DNA of 64,000 nt. Source: Pyruvatibacter sp. HU-CL02332. GTDB taxonomy: Bacteria > Pseudomonadota > Alphaproteobacteria > CGMCC-115125. The stretch lies in contig NZ_BAABWK010000001.1 in the NCBI RefSeq assembly GCF_040362765.1, positions 584,990 to 648,989 of the forward strand, read 5' to 3'. Position numbers and translations under genes: made by a program. Below are positions 8,843 to 18,004 of this stretch, one piece after another. Each line of letters starts with the position of its first letter. The stretch's first letter is position 1. A model generated the notes under the pieces. That model did no database searches. It was not told the DNA's origin and worked only from the letters and a program-made list of their open reading frames with translations.

Positions 8843-10216
8843 ATGCGTTTGCTTATTGTAGGTAGCCTCAACGGCCAGCTCACCACCGCCACAAAGATGG
8901 CGATGGAGACAGGTGCCAAAGTTGCCCAGGTCGACAACGGCGAACTCGCCATGGACGCCCTGCGTGCCGGTCAGGGTGCTGACCTGTTGATGGTGGAAGT
9001 CTCCAACGACATTGGCTGGCTGGCAGCACAGTTGCAGGCAGAGCGCATCGCCCTGCCGATCGTGGCCTGCGGCCTGGGCTCAGACGCCCGCGCCGCCGTC
9101 AACGCCATCCGCGCCGGTGCCAAGGAATATGTGCCCCTGCCGCCGGACGCCAAGCTCATTGCCGCGGTGCTGGAAGCTGTCGCCGACGACACACACGCCC
9201 TGATCTACAAGGACGACATCATGGCGGATGTCATCCGCCTTGCGGACCAGATCGCCCCGTCTGATGCCTCAGTCCTCATCACCGGTGAAAGCGGTGTGGG
9301 TAAGGAAATCATGGCGCGCTATGTCCACCGCCACTCGGCACGCAAGGACAAACCATTCATCTCCGTCAACTGTGCGGCCATTCCTGAGAACCTGCTCGAG
9401 TCAGAACTCTTCGGCCATGAGAAAGGTGCCTTCACCGGCGCCGTCTCCCGCCGCATCGGCAAGTTCGAAGAAGCTGAAGGCGGTACTTTGCTGCTCGACG
9501 AGATCTCCGAAATGGATGTGCGCCTGCAGGCCAAGCTTCTGCGTGCCATTCAGGAACGCGAGATCGACCGTGTCGGCGGCAACAAGCCCGTCAAGGTCAA
9601 CATCCGCATCCTCGCCACATCCAACCGAGACCTTGCAACAGAAGTCCGCAACGGCACTTTCCGCGAAGACCTTCTCTACCGCCTCAACGTGGTGACCCTG
9701 TTGATCCCCGCTCTGCGCGAACGCCCTGCAGACATCATGGAACTGTCAGAGCACTTCGTGAAGCGCTACGCAGACGCCAATGGCGTGCCTGCACGCCCGC
9801 TGTCAGACAGTGCCAAATCGCACCTGGTTCGCCAGCACTGGGCCGGCAACGTTCGTGAGCTGGAAAACACGCTCCACCGCGCCGTGCTTCTGGCCAATGG
9901 CGATGAGATTGACGTGGACGCCATCCGCCTGCCGGACGGTTCCCGCATTGATCAGACGGTCGCCGTTTCGTCCAGCGATCCCGCATCACGCGCTGCTCAA
10001 GTGGCCGAGACTGTCAGCCGCAACCTTGTGGGCATGACTGTTGCCGACATGGAACGCGACCTGATTCTCAACACGCTGGATCATTGTCTGGGCAACCGGA
10101 CGCACGCCGCCAACATTCTGGGCATCTCCATTCGCACCCTGCGCAACAAGCTCAACCTCTACACCCAGCAGGGTGTATCGGTCGCAGCCCCGGGCGAAGC
10201 CCGGATCGCCGGTTAG
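8843..10216 (+). CDS. flbD: FlbD-type sigma-54-dependent flagellar regulator
   Basis: FlbD activates late, sigma-54-dependent flagellar promoters and represses the early class. The 457-residue protein has a degenerate receiver (1-~120), an AAA+ sigma-54 interaction domain (~125-365) and a Fis-type DNA-binding end (~405-445, LNTLDHCLGNRTHAANILGI, IRTLRNKL). The Walker A (GESGVGKE), GAFTGA loop, Walker B (GGTLLLDEI) and the R-finger region (FREDLLYRLNVV) are intact. In the receiver the phospho-acceptor position reads LLMVEVSND, with Glu where Asp is expected, and the N-terminal acidic pair is absent (LLIVGSLNG), so normal phosphorylation is unlikely. This agrees with Caulobacter FlbD, which is controlled by FliX rather than by a kinase. 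Confidence 0.93.
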   Translation: MRLLIVGSLNGQLTTATKMAMETGAKVAQVDNGELAMDALRAGQGADLLMVEVSNDIGWLAAQLQAERIALPIVACGLGSDARAAVNAIRAGAKEYVPLPPDAKLIAAVLEAVADDTHALIYKDDIMADVIRLADQIAPSDASVLITGESGVGKEIMARYVHRHSARKDKPFISVNCAAIPENLLESELFGHEKGAFTGAVSRRIGKFEEAEGGTLLLDEISEMDVRLQAKLLRAIQEREIDRVGGNKPVKVNIRILATSNRDLATEVRNGTFREDLLYRLNVVTLLIPALRERPADIMELSEHFVKRYADANGVPARPLSDSAKSHLVRQHWAGNVRELENTLHRAVLLANGDEIDVDAIRLPDGSRIDQTVAVSSSDPASRAAQVAETVSRNLVGMTVADMERDLILNTLDHCLGNRTHAANILGISIRTLRNKLNLYTQQGVSVAAPGEARIAG

Positions 10217-10259
10217 TCCTTTCAAGTAACGCCTAAAGTATCCGGAACGCATACGCGCA

Positions 10260-12395
10260 ATGTCAGACGCAGCACCAACAACACCACCGGCAGGCGGAGG
10301 CCTCTTTGGAGGCCTGACCCTGGGCGGCATTGGCAATGCCATTGGCGCGCGCTCCGAGCTGGCACTTGCTGCCGGCGTGTTGACCATCATTGTGGTCCTC
10401 ATCCTGCCGATGCCCAGCTGGATGCTGGACTTTGCCCTCGCCATCTCCATCACCTTCTCGGTGCTGGTCATGATGACGGCCCTCTTCATCAAGAAGCCGC
10501 TTGAATTTTCGTCCTTCCCGACCGTGCTTCTGATAGCCACCATGCTGCGCCTTGCGCTCAATCTGGCATCCACAAGGCTGATCCTCTCTCAGGGCCATGA
10601 AGGCACCCACGCTGCCGGTGCTGTGATCGAGGCTTTCGGCAACTTCGTGATGCAGGGCAACTTCGTCATCGGCATCATCGTTTTCGCCATCCTGGTCATC
10701 GTGAACTTCGTGGTGATCACCAAAGGCTCCGGCCGTATCGCTGAAGTCGCTGCCCGTTTCTCCTTGGACGCCATGCCCGGCAAGCAGATGGCCATCGACG
10801 CTGATCTGTCCGCCGGCATGATCGACGAAGACACAGCTCGCCGCCGCCGCTCGGAGCTTGAGTCCGAAAGCGCGTTTTACGGCTCCATGGACGGTGCCTC
10901 CAAATTTGTGCGTGGCGACGCCATCGCCGGTCTGCTGATCACCTTCATCAACGTTATTGCCGGTGTCATCGTCGGTGTCGCCCAGATGGACATGTCATTT
11001 GCGGACGCCTCCGCCACCTATACGCTTCTGACAGTAGGCGATGGTCTGGTCAGCCAGATCCCCGCCCTCATCGTATCCATGGCTGCCGGTCTTCTGGTGT
11101 CCAAGGCCGGGGTGGACGGTGCTGCAGACGAAGCGCTTTTTGGCCAGCTTTCCGGCTATCCCCAGGCGCTGGGCATGTCATCCGGCGTCATGGTCGTCAT
11201 GTCTCTTCTGCCTGGCATCCCCATGGTGCCGTTCCTGCTGCTGGCGGGGATAAGTGGCGCCGCCGCCTGGTTCCTCACCAAGGGGGCTGAAAAGAAAATC
11301 GCCGACGAGGAAGCAGCCGTCGCCGAAGCCGCCGCACAGGAACAGGCCGCGCCTGTTGAAGAGCCGATCTCCACAGCACTCGCAATGGATGAGCTTCGCC
11401 TTGAGCTTGGTTTTGGTCTGCTGCCCATGCTGGAAGGCGATGGCGAAGGCCATTCCCTGACCGAACAGGTCAAAGCCCTGCGCCGTCAGGTGGCTCAGGA
11501 TATGGGCTTCGTCATGCCGTCCCTGCGCATCCTCGACAACATGCAGCTGGATTCAACGTCCTACGTCATGCGCGTCAAGGAAGTGGAAGCCGGTGCTGGC
11601 ATTCTCTATCCCGATCGTCTCATGGTTATGGACCCCCAGGGTGGCCCCGTGGACCTGCCCGGCGAGCACACAACCGAGCCGACCTTCGGCCTGCCCGCCA
11701 CTTGGATCGATCATACCCAGCGCGAAGAAGCATCCTTCCGCGGTCTCACTGTCGTGGACCCGGCAACCGTGCTCACCACGCACATCACCGAAATCATCAA
11801 GGCCAACATGGCCGAGCTTCTGTCCTACGGCGAAGTACAAAAGCTGCTGGACGACATCGGCGGCGACAATCAGAAACTGGTGGAAGACCTTGTGCCGGAT
11901 CGCGTTTCCGTCACCACCATCCAGCGCGTCCTGCAGCAGCTGTTGACCGAGCGTGTTTCCATCCGCGATCTGCCGACCATTCTGGAATCCATTGGCGAGG
12001 CTTCAAGCCATACCCAGAGCGTGACCCAGATCGTCGAGCATGTGCGCACCCGCCTTGCGCGTCAGATCTGCCACACCAATCAAAGCTATGCCGGCTACCT
12101 GCCGCTGATCGCCCTGTCACCGGAATGGGAAGACGCGTTTGCAAATTCTCTTATCGGCAATGGCGAAGACAAGCAGCTGGCCATGCCGCCGAGCGATCTT
12201 CAGAACTTCATCCAGTCCCTGCGCATGGCCTTCGATCAGGCCGCTGCATCCGGCGATGTTCCCGTGCTTCTCGTCAGCCCCGGCAACCGCCCCTATGTGC
12301 GGTCCGTTGTCGAACGTGTAAGGCCACAGACTGTCGTCATGAGTCAGGCAGAAGTTCATCCCCAGGCGCGTCTCAAGACGCTGGCCCAGATTTAA
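10260..12395 (+). CDS. flhA: Flagellar export gate protein FlhA
   Basis: FlhA is the ring-forming export gate of the flagellar type III apparatus; its cytoplasmic domain receives chaperone-substrate complexes. The 711-residue protein has about eight membrane segments in its first ~345 residues, with the FHIPEP-family features LPMPSWMLDFALAISI, FPTVLLIATMLRLALNLAST and the loop FSLDAMPGKQMAIDADLSAG. The soluble C-terminal domain (~365-711) includes LGFGLLPML and RQICHTNQ. Length is typical. It is 43 nt downstream of flbD and 17 nt upstream of flhF. Confidence 0.98.
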   Translation: MSDAAPTTPPAGGGLFGGLTLGGIGNAIGARSELALAAGVLTIIVVLILPMPSWMLDFALAISITFSVLVMMTALFIKKPLEFSSFPTVLLIATMLRLALNLASTRLILSQGHEGTHAAGAVIEAFGNFVMQGNFVIGIIVFAILVIVNFVVITKGSGRIAEVAARFSLDAMPGKQMAIDADLSAGMIDEDTARRRRSELESESAFYGSMDGASKFVRGDAIAGLLITFINVIAGVIVGVAQMDMSFADASATYTLLTVGDGLVSQIPALIVSMAAGLLVSKAGVDGAADEALFGQLSGYPQALGMSSGVMVVMSLLPGIPMVPFLLLAGISGAAAWFLTKGAEKKIADEEAAVAEAAAQEQAAPVEEPISTALAMDELRLELGFGLLPMLEGDGEGHSLTEQVKALRRQVAQDMGFVMPSLRILDNMQLDSTSYVMRVKEVEAGAGILYPDRLMVMDPQGGPVDLPGEHTTEPTFGLPATWIDHTQREEASFRGLTVVDPATVLTTHITEIIKANMAELLSYGEVQKLLDDIGGDNQKLVEDLVPDRVSVTTIQRVLQQLLTERVSIRDLPTILESIGEASSHTQSVTQIVEHVRTRLARQICHTNQSYAGYLPLIALSPEWEDAFANSLIGNGEDKQLAMPPSDLQNFIQSLRMAFDQAAASGDVPVLLVSPGNRPYVRSVVERVRPQTVVMSQAEVHPQARLKTLAQI

Positions 12396-12412
12396 GGCGG
12401 GCCTGGTAGAGT

Positions 12413-13579
12413 ATGCGTCTTCGTCGATTTAAAGCCCCCAGCATGCGCGAGGCCATGGCCCGCGTCCGTGACGAGCTGGGCGAAACCGCCATCATCGTCT
12501 CCAGCGAAGAACTGGAAACTGGCGGCGTGGAAGTCACAGCCGTCAATGAACGGCGCGGTGATACCCGCGACACCGAACCTGAAACCGTCAGCCCCGTGCG
12601 CAATCAGCTTGAAATGCGTCTCAAGGCCCGCCTGCGCGGTGAAGCAAAAGCATCACAAGCGGCAGCCCTGAACACAGATACCACTGCGACTCTGGGTCTG
12701 ACGTCCACTGACCTCTCAACCGTTCTGAATGACCATCGCGTGCCAGAAGCTCTGGCGGACCGCCTGCTTCAGGCTGCTTCAGCGCACGAAAATGACGATG
12801 CCCAGGCCGCTCTTGCCCACAGCTTTGGTATCGCGCTTGATTTCCAGCCCATCGGCGAACAGCTGCCCGGCTCCATCATGCTTATCGGTGCGCCGGGTGC
12901 TGGCAAAACCGTAACAGCCGCCAAGCTGGCAGCCCGCGCGGTCCTTGCCGGTCAGCAGGTGGACATCATTACGGCGGACGCCGTGCGCTCAGGTGCCCTT
13001 GCCCAGTCAAAAGCCTATGCCGACGTGCTCAATCAGGACGTTGCCGAAGTACGCGGAGCGGATGAACTTGCCTTGATGCTCGACACCCGCGCTGAACTCG
13101 GTCGCAACCGCCCCTGCATCATCGACACGCCTGCCACCAATCTGCATGACCGTGCAGAGCTGGATCACACAGCCCGCCTCGTTCAGGCCTGCCGCGGCAC
13201 TGATGCAAACAGCACGGTGGAACCCATCGGCGTCATTGCCGCCGGCGGCGACATCGAAGACATGGCGGAAGCAGCACAGTTCTTTGCGCAGCTCGGCTGC
13301 CGCCGCGTCATCATCAGCCGCACGGATGCCACCAAGCGACTTGGCGGCGTGATGGCCGCCCTTGCGACTGCCCGCCTCGCCGTCGCGGAATTTGGCATCA
13401 AGCCCTATCTGGCTGGTGGCCTTGTGGCAGCAACGCCTTCACGCCTCGCTCACATGACCCTCACAAAATCCACCACCAGCGCGCCGCAGCCGGCAGTGCT
13501 GCCGCGCCGCGCCTCCGCTTCAGTCACCCCCCTCGCCGGTGTATCTCCCACCGGCAGCACGGAGCCCACATCCGCATGA
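12413..13579 (+). CDS. flhF: FlhF-like SRP-family GTPase (flagellar placement)
   Basis: FlhF is an SRP-type GTPase that sets where and how many flagella form. The 388-residue protein has the FlhF N-terminal basic segment (MRLRRFKAPSMREAMARVRDELG, then AIIVSS), a linker, and an SRP-GTPase core from ~155: P-loop GAPGAGKT, then ITADAVRSGALAQ. The later G motifs depart from consensus: G3 reads DTPATN instead of DTAGR and G4 reads SRTDATKRLGG instead of TKLDE. GTP hydrolysis may therefore be altered. The last ~45 residues are a Pro/Thr/Ser-rich tail absent from typical FlhF. Its stop overlaps the flhG start by 4 nt (ATGA), indicating translational coupling. Confidence 0.85.
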   Translation: MRLRRFKAPSMREAMARVRDELGETAIIVSSEELETGGVEVTAVNERRGDTRDTEPETVSPVRNQLEMRLKARLRGEAKASQAAALNTDTTATLGLTSTDLSTVLNDHRVPEALADRLLQAASAHENDDAQAALAHSFGIALDFQPIGEQLPGSIMLIGAPGAGKTVTAAKLAARAVLAGQQVDIITADAVRSGALAQSKAYADVLNQDVAEVRGADELALMLDTRAELGRNRPCIIDTPATNLHDRAELDHTARLVQACRGTDANSTVEPIGVIAAGGDIEDMAEAAQFFAQLGCRRVIISRTDATKRLGGVMAALATARLAVAEFGIKPYLAGGLVAATPSRLAHMTLTKSTTSAPQPAVLPRRASASVTPLAGVSPTGSTEPTSA

Positions 13580-14406
13580 GTACGCAACCCTCCACCACAG
13601 CGGCACCTGAAAAAGCCCGCCGTAGTCAGACCATCATCACCGTCGCGTCCGGCAAGGGCGGCGTCGGCAAGACCATGGTCTCCACCACACTGGCGCACAG
13701 CCTTGCCTTTGCCGGTGAGCGCACTTTGCTTGTGGACTGCGACCTGGGCCTCGCCAATGTGGACGTGCAGCTGGGCATTATGCCCGAACACGACCTTGCA
13801 AGCGTCGTCGCCGGCACAACCGCATTTGAAGACGCCACCATTCGTGTCAGCAGCGACGACAGCGCGTCGGCGCGTGGCGCCTTTGATGTCATCGCGGGTA
13901 GTTCTGGATCCGGCAATCTGGGTGCACTGGCCCGCACCGAGCTTGCCCGCCTGCGTCAGGGTCTGACATTGATTGCCGCTCACTATGATCGTGTGATTGT
14001 TGATCTGGCCGCGGGCGTTGATCCCGCCGTCACCATGTTTGCATCCATCGAAGGACCAACCCTTGTGGTGGTTACCGATGAGCCGACCTCAATCACAGAC
14101 GCCTATGCCTTCATCAAGGTCGCCTCAATGACACCGCGCGACGACGGCACTGCCGCCGACATTCGGATTGTCGTCAACATGGCGGAGACAATTGAAGCCG
14201 GCCGCAAAACCTATGAAGCCCTGTCACGGGCCTGTGGAAACTTCCTCGGGATCACGCCGCCCCTGGCGGGAATCGTACCGCGCGATACAGCCGTCCGCGA
14301 TGCAGTTCGACATCAAACGCCCCTGCTGACACGTAGCCCGAATGCCAAAGCCGGTGCAGCAATCGCCAAGATGGCTGACGGCATCCGCGCAGGCTCAGCC
14401 AAATAG
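13576..14406 (+). CDS. flhG: FlhG/FleN-like MinD-family ATPase
   Basis: FlhG is a MinD-family ATPase that counters FlhF and limits flagellar number. The 276-residue protein has the deviant Walker A SGKGGVGKTMVST, the MinD signature DCDLGLANVDVQLGI and the switch II region VIVDLAAGVDP. TDEPTSITDAYAFIK (Walker-type third motif of MinD/FleN) and RIVVNMAET follow. The first ~20 residues are polar and do not show the DQAxxLR activation helix seen in gammaproteobacterial FlhG, so stimulation of FlhF may work differently. The 4-nt overlap with flhF and end-of-operon position support the assignment. Confidence 0.88.
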   Translation: MSTQPSTTAAPEKARRSQTIITVASGKGGVGKTMVSTTLAHSLAFAGERTLLVDCDLGLANVDVQLGIMPEHDLASVVAGTTAFEDATIRVSSDDSASARGAFDVIAGSSGSGNLGALARTELARLRQGLTLIAAHYDRVIVDLAAGVDPAVTMFASIEGPTLVVVTDEPTSITDAYAFIKVASMTPRDDGTAADIRIVVNMAETIEAGRKTYEALSRACGNFLGITPPLAGIVPRDTAVRDAVRHQTPLLTRSPNAKAGAAIAKMADGIRAGSAK

Positions 14407-14608
14407 CGCCCGCACAAACGCCTGTTTTCTGTCGGTTTTCGTCCGCGGTAACTGCTTTTGTGGCACACCGGCCACACCGTCTGTGCAAACCCTCTCGATA
14501 CGCGTAGTCTTTCGACATCATTCGTGAGCCCGGTCACACGCTTGATAAAGAACCGGGCCATGGTGATGGGAACGTCGGAGGACATGAACCTAAAGGGGGG
14601 GTTCTTTA

Positions 14609-14935
14609 ATGGAAGACGCTTTGCAGTTGGTCCAGCCCGTGCTGGACTTCTTTGCCGCTGGCTTCAATCAGGTAAATGCGATTCAGGGGATTATCATCGG
14701 TGTGCTCGCAGCATTCGTGCTGCGCCAGTACTCTCGCATTCTGGTTATCAGCTTTGTAGCTACACTTGTTCATCTTGTTGTTGATACCGCTCTGCCGGTC
14801 ATTCGGGGAGCGGAACTTAAACTGCCGCCTCTCGCAGATCTGGAATGGTGGAAGTATGTGCTGCTGCTCTATGTCGGTTACCTGGTCGTCATCACGGTGA
14901 TCTACATACTCAAGAAGATCCTGATCCGCGGATAG
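14609..14935 (+). CDS. Small polytopic membrane protein of unknown function
   Basis: I do not recognise this 108-residue product. It has a short N-terminal amphipathic stretch, two closely spaced hydrophobic segments around 23-65 (IIIGVLAAFVLRQYSRILVISFV and following) and a third at ~82-104, ending KKILIRG. The ribosome-binding site is an unusual run of seven G at 14595-14601, 7 nt before the ATG. It stands alone between flhG and fliJ, has its own strong terminator, and is preceded by ~200 nt with no gene. A link to the flagellar genes is by position only. Confidence 0.65.
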   Translation: MEDALQLVQPVLDFFAAGFNQVNAIQGIIIGVLAAFVLRQYSRILVISFVATLVHLVVDTALPVIRGAELKLPPLADLEWWKYVLLLYVGYLVVITVIYILKKILIRG

Positions 14936-14958
14936 GATCAGCACCTAGAACAAACAAA

Positions 14959-14989
14959 AAGGCCGCTGCACTGACGCAGCGGCCTTTTT
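14959..14989. terminator. Bidirectional terminator between the 14.6 kb ORF and fliJ
   Basis: AAAGGCCGCTGC and GCAGCGGCCTTTTT flank a 6-nt loop (ACTGAC), giving a perfect GC stem with a U-tract on the plus side and a shorter A/U-tract on the other. It ends the plus-strand small gene and can also stop fliI-fliJ transcripts. Confidence 0.9.
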
Positions 14990-15011
14990 CATTTGTAAGA
15001 CGCTTTGAGCG

Positions 15012-15437
15012 CTAGCCGATTTCAGCAGCACCACGCCCATGCATGTTGATGGCTATCTCGTCGAGGTCAGCCTGCTCCCGGCGGCGGGTTTCAGCCTTGG
15101 CCCGGCTACGCGCACTCTCATCCACAAGCTCAACCTTCTTGAGGTCTTCAAACGCTTCCGTCAGCTTTTCGCGTTCCGCATCCACCTGGCGCGACAGCTC
15201 ACTGATGGACTGCGCCAGATTATCCCGGCGCATGGACGCGTATTTGGCGTAAGTCGGATAGGCATAATGCGCCTCGTCCGAAATACCGGCCTTCTTCTGC
15301 TCGTAGCGCACACGCTTTTCGAGTTCTTCCTCCTCACGGCGGAAGTCATCAAGCATCTGCTCCAGATCGGCCACGCGCCGCTGGATTTCCTCTACCTGAA
15401 ACCGCTGCACGCGGATCAATGATGTACGGGACTTCAT
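15012..15437 (-). CDS. fliJ: Flagellar export chaperone/stalk protein FliJ
   Basis: FliJ is the coiled-coil stalk that inserts into the FliI ATPase ring and cycles export chaperones. The 141-residue protein is almost entirely charged alpha-helix. It begins MKSRTSLIRVQRFQVEEIQRR, which matches the FliJ start in alphaproteobacteria, and carries heptad-like Glu/Arg/Leu patterns through residue ~125. It lacks hydrophobic segments. It starts 18 nt after the fliI stop on the same strand, the conserved fliI-fliJ pair. Low sequence conservation makes context important, but length, fold and neighbour agree. Confidence 0.9.
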   Translation of the reverse strand: MKSRTSLIRVQRFQVEEIQRRVADLEQMLDDFRREEEELEKRVRYEQKKAGISDEAHYAYPTYAKYASMRRDNLAQSISELSRQVDAEREKLTEAFEDLKKVELVDESARSRAKAETRRREQADLDEIAINMHGRGAAEIG

Positions 15438-15455
15438 GTCACTTCCCCCAAGTGC

Positions 15456-16823
15456 TTACTGCCCTGCATGACCGTCTTCCATCTCAACGTCAGCTACCTC
15501 TGGCGGCTGAGCGGTGTTCAAAATTCCATCGAGCATCCCAAAGCCATCCGCCAGCGGCGTGGCTTCGCCCTTGCGCTGAGACAGGAACGCGTCAAAGTCC
15601 GGCATCAACCGAATGGCCTCGTCCACCAGCGGGTCAGCCCCACGGCGATAAGCACCGATGCGAATGAGCTCTTCCATGTCCGTATGCGCAGACATCAGCT
15701 CCCGCGCACGGCGCACAAGCGCAAATTCTTCTTCAGACTGGCAATGCGGCATGGTCCGCGACACCGACTTGAGAACATTGATCGCCGGGTAGCGCCCCCG
15801 CTCGGCAATGGCGCGCTCCATGACGATATGACCATCCAGAATGGACCGCACGGCATCCGCCACCGGCTCATTGTGGTCATCGCCTTCAACCAGCACCGTA
15901 AAGAGCCCGGTAATGGACCCTGAGCCAACACGGCCAGGACCTGCGCGTTCAAGCAGGCGCGGCAGTTCTGAGAACACGGTTGGTGTATAACCCCGCGTCG
16001 TGGGTGGCTCTCCACCAGACAGACCAATCTCACGTTGCGCTGTGGCAAACCGCGTCAGGCTGTCCATCAGGCACAGGGCATCAAGCCCGTGATCCCGGAA
16101 ATATTCTGAAAGCGTCATGGTGAGGTAGGCTGCCTGACGGCGCATCAAGGCGCTTTCATCTGACGTTGCAACCACAACAACGCTGCGGGCGAGACCTTCC
16201 TCACCCAGATCATCTTCAATGAATTCCTGAACTTCGCGGCCACGTTCCCCGATAAGCCCAATCACGGACACATCAGCAGACGAATAGCGCGCCAGCATCG
16301 ACAGCAGCACGGACTTACCAACGCCGGAGCCCGCAAAAATGCCCATGCGCTGGCCACGGCATGTGGTTGCAAAGGCGTTGAGGGCGCGTACACCCAGATC
16401 AATCCGCTCACCCACCCGTGCACGATCATGTGCCGGCAGCGGCGTTCCCTTGAGCGCGTAGGGCACACCGCCCTGCGCAATAGGGCCTTTGCCATCAATT
16501 GGCTCGCCCATGGCATTCACCACACGACCAAGCCAGGCCGGTGATGGGTGCATAATCGGTTCAGCTGATTCAAACTTTGCAGGCGCGCCCATCCGCAGGC
16601 CTTCAATGGCGGCAAACGGCATCGCCAGAGCACGATTTTCGCGGAAACCCACAACCTCGCAGGGCACGGCCACATCACGGGCGCCAGGCACAACCACACG
16701 GCTGCCAAGGCTGAGCGATGTCAGCGGGCCTTCAAGCTCCACCATCAACCCACGCACAGCGGCCACAGTGCCATACTGTTCAACAGGCGACAGACGCTCG
16801 ATTTCAGCAAGAAGCGGCTTCAT
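15456..16823 (-). CDS. fliI: Flagellum-specific export ATPase FliI
   Basis: FliI is the F1-beta-like ATPase that energises unfolding and entry of flagellar export substrates. The 455-residue protein has the F1-type N-terminal barrel ([17 protein letters not shown]), Walker [18 protein letters not shown] near residue 175, Walker B region [12 protein letters not shown], and the ATP-synthase signature [11 protein letters not shown]. Length matches the family. Transcription diverges from ctrA across a 384-nt region with candidate CtrA boxes. In Caulobacter fliI-fliJ is a CtrA-controlled class II operon, so the arrangement here suggests the same control. Confidence 0.97.
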   Translation of the reverse strand: MKPLLAEIERLSPVEQYGTVAAVRGLMVELEGPLTSLSLGSRVVVPGARDVAVPCEVVGFRENRALAMPFAAIEGLRMGAPAKFESAEPIMHPSPAWLGRVVNAMGEPIDGKGPIAQGGVPYALKGTPLPAHDRARVGERIDLGVRALNAFATTCRGQRMGIFAGSGVGKSVLLSMLARYSSADVSVIGLIGERGREVQEFIEDDLGEEGLARSVVVVATSDESALMRRQAAYLTMTLSEYFRDHGLDALCLMDSLTRFATAQREIGLSGGEPPTTRGYTPTVFSELPRLLERAGPGRVGSGSITGLFTVLVEGDDHNEPVADAVRSILDGHIVMERAIAERGRYPAINVLKSVSRTMPHCQSEEEFALVRRARELMSAHTDMEELIRIGAYRRGADPLVDEAIRLMPDFDAFLSQRKGEATPLADGFGMLDGILNTAQPPEVADVEMEDGHAGQ

Positions 16824-17207
16824 AGGGTCTCACAAACTCTTTGACCGGTGCCTTCCAAGAGGAAAAAGCAAACCGGTGATGAGCAAGTGTGCCGCCAAGC
16901 CGATTAAGGGCTGGTAAACCCTATCAACCAGTTACGTAAAATTTCCAAATTCGCTGTTCAAATGGCCCGATAAGAAAAAGTGTTGCGCCAAGATGACCCA
17001 AAACACACGGAATTCCGGGCATCACTGAAAGGCTTTGGCAATGGGCATTAAAAAAAGCTGACGCCGTTAAGCTTTGTTAACCATTTGATCTTAACGTCCA
17101 TACAGGGATTAACTGGGGTATCGGCGAATCACCTGATTTTCCGATCCGATATGGCACAGCAGGCCCAACGTCATAGGGCCGACGCCGCTTGAAGGGGGAG
17201 CAAGGAC
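16824..17207. promoter_or_regulatory. Divergent fliI / ctrA promoter region with candidate CtrA sites and a GANTC site
   Basis: No gene is seen in these 384 nt. On the fliI side, TTAA-N7-TAAA (16904-16918) is one mismatch from the CtrA box. On the ctrA side there are TTAA at 17067, 17077 and 17091; TTAA-N6-TTAACCAT at 17067-17084 combines a slightly short spacer with the extended half-site TTAACCAT. GAATC at 17126-17130 is a GANTC (CcrM methylation) site 77 nt before the ctrA ATG, as in the methylation-sensitive Caulobacter ctrA P1 promoter. The motifs are seen; their function is inferred. Confidence 0.55.
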
Positions 17208-17915
17208 ATGCGGGTTCTTCTCATCGAAGACGACAGCGCAACGGCCCAGAGCATCGAACTGATGCTCAAGTCGGAAGGCTTTAACATCTACACCACAGAT
17301 CTGGGCGAAGAGGGCATCGACCTCGGCAAGCTCTATGATTACGACATCATTCTGCTGGACCTGAACCTGCCGGACATGTCGGGCTATGAAGTGTTGAAGA
17401 CGCTTCGCCTTGGCAAGATCGGCACACCGATCCTCATTCTCTCCGGCATGGCCGGCATCGAGAACAAGGTTCGCGGCCTGGGCTTCGGCGCCGACGACTA
17501 CATGACCAAGCCGTTCCACAAGGACGAGCTGGTTGCCCGCATCCACGCTGTGGTGCGTCGCTCCAAGGGTCACAGCCAGTCCGTCATTCGTACGGGTCGC
17601 CTGACCGTCAACCTCGACACCAAGACCGTTGAAGTTGAAAACCAGCGCGTTCACCTGACCGGCAAGGAATACCAGATGCTGGAGCTGCTCTCGCTCCGCA
17701 AGGGGACGACCCTGACCAAGGAAATGTTCCTCAACCACCTTTATGGCGGAATGGACGAGCCGGAACTCAAGATCATCGACGTGTTCATCTGCAAGCTGCG
17801 CAAGAAACTCGCAGCCGCAACGGGTGGCGAGCACTACATCGAAACAGTCTGGGGCCGTGGCTACGTTCTGCGCGATCCAGTCGAGGAAGAAGTCGCGGAA
17901 GCCGCAACCGCCTAA
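17208..17915 (+). CDS. ctrA: Cell-cycle master response regulator CtrA
   Basis: CtrA is the OmpR-family regulator that controls cell cycle, flagellar and division genes in alphaproteobacteria and is fed by the CckA-ChpT phosphorelay. The 235-residue protein has a canonical receiver: acidic pocket E7-D8-D9, phospho-acceptor D51 ([15 protein letters not shown]) and the Lys of [14 protein letters not shown] winged-helix domain (~125-230) ends with [17 protein letters not shown] and [14 protein letters not shown]51 has the same number as in Caulobacter. The C-terminus ends EAATA; Caulobacter CtrA ends Ala-Ala, the ClpXP degron, so the degron may differ slightly. It lies among motility genes and close to chpT. 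Confidence 0.97.
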   Translation: MRVLLIEDDSATAQSIELMLKSEGFNIYTTDLGEEGIDLGKLYDYDIILLDLNLPDMSGYEVLKTLRLGKIGTPILILSGMAGIENKVRGLGFGADDYMTKPFHKDELVARIHAVVRRSKGHSQSVIRTGRLTVNLDTKTVEVENQRVHLTGKEYQMLELLSLRKGTTLTKEMFLNHLYGGMDEPELKIIDVFICKLRKKLAAATGGEHYIETVWGRGYVLRDPVEEEVAEAATA

Positions 17916-17941
17916 CACCTCCTCACTTCGGGACACACCAA

Positions 17942-17973
17942 AAGGGCGCCTGCTTCAAGCAGGCGCCCTTTTT
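17942..17973 (+). terminator. Rho-independent terminator of ctrA
   Basis: AAGGGCGCCTGCTT and AAGCAGGCGCCCTT form a 14-bp inverted repeat around a single C (practical loop TTCAA), followed by TTTTTC. It lies 26 nt after the ctrA stop codon and isolates ctrA from the next gene. Confidence 0.9.
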
Positions 17974-18004
17974 CTTTGCTGATATGTCCCCTAGCCTGCC
18001 TTTC

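Noticed and set aside
17109..17936. Minus-strand 275-aa frame opposite ctrA
   Set aside because: Antisense to ctrA and the ctrA promoter; no signature.
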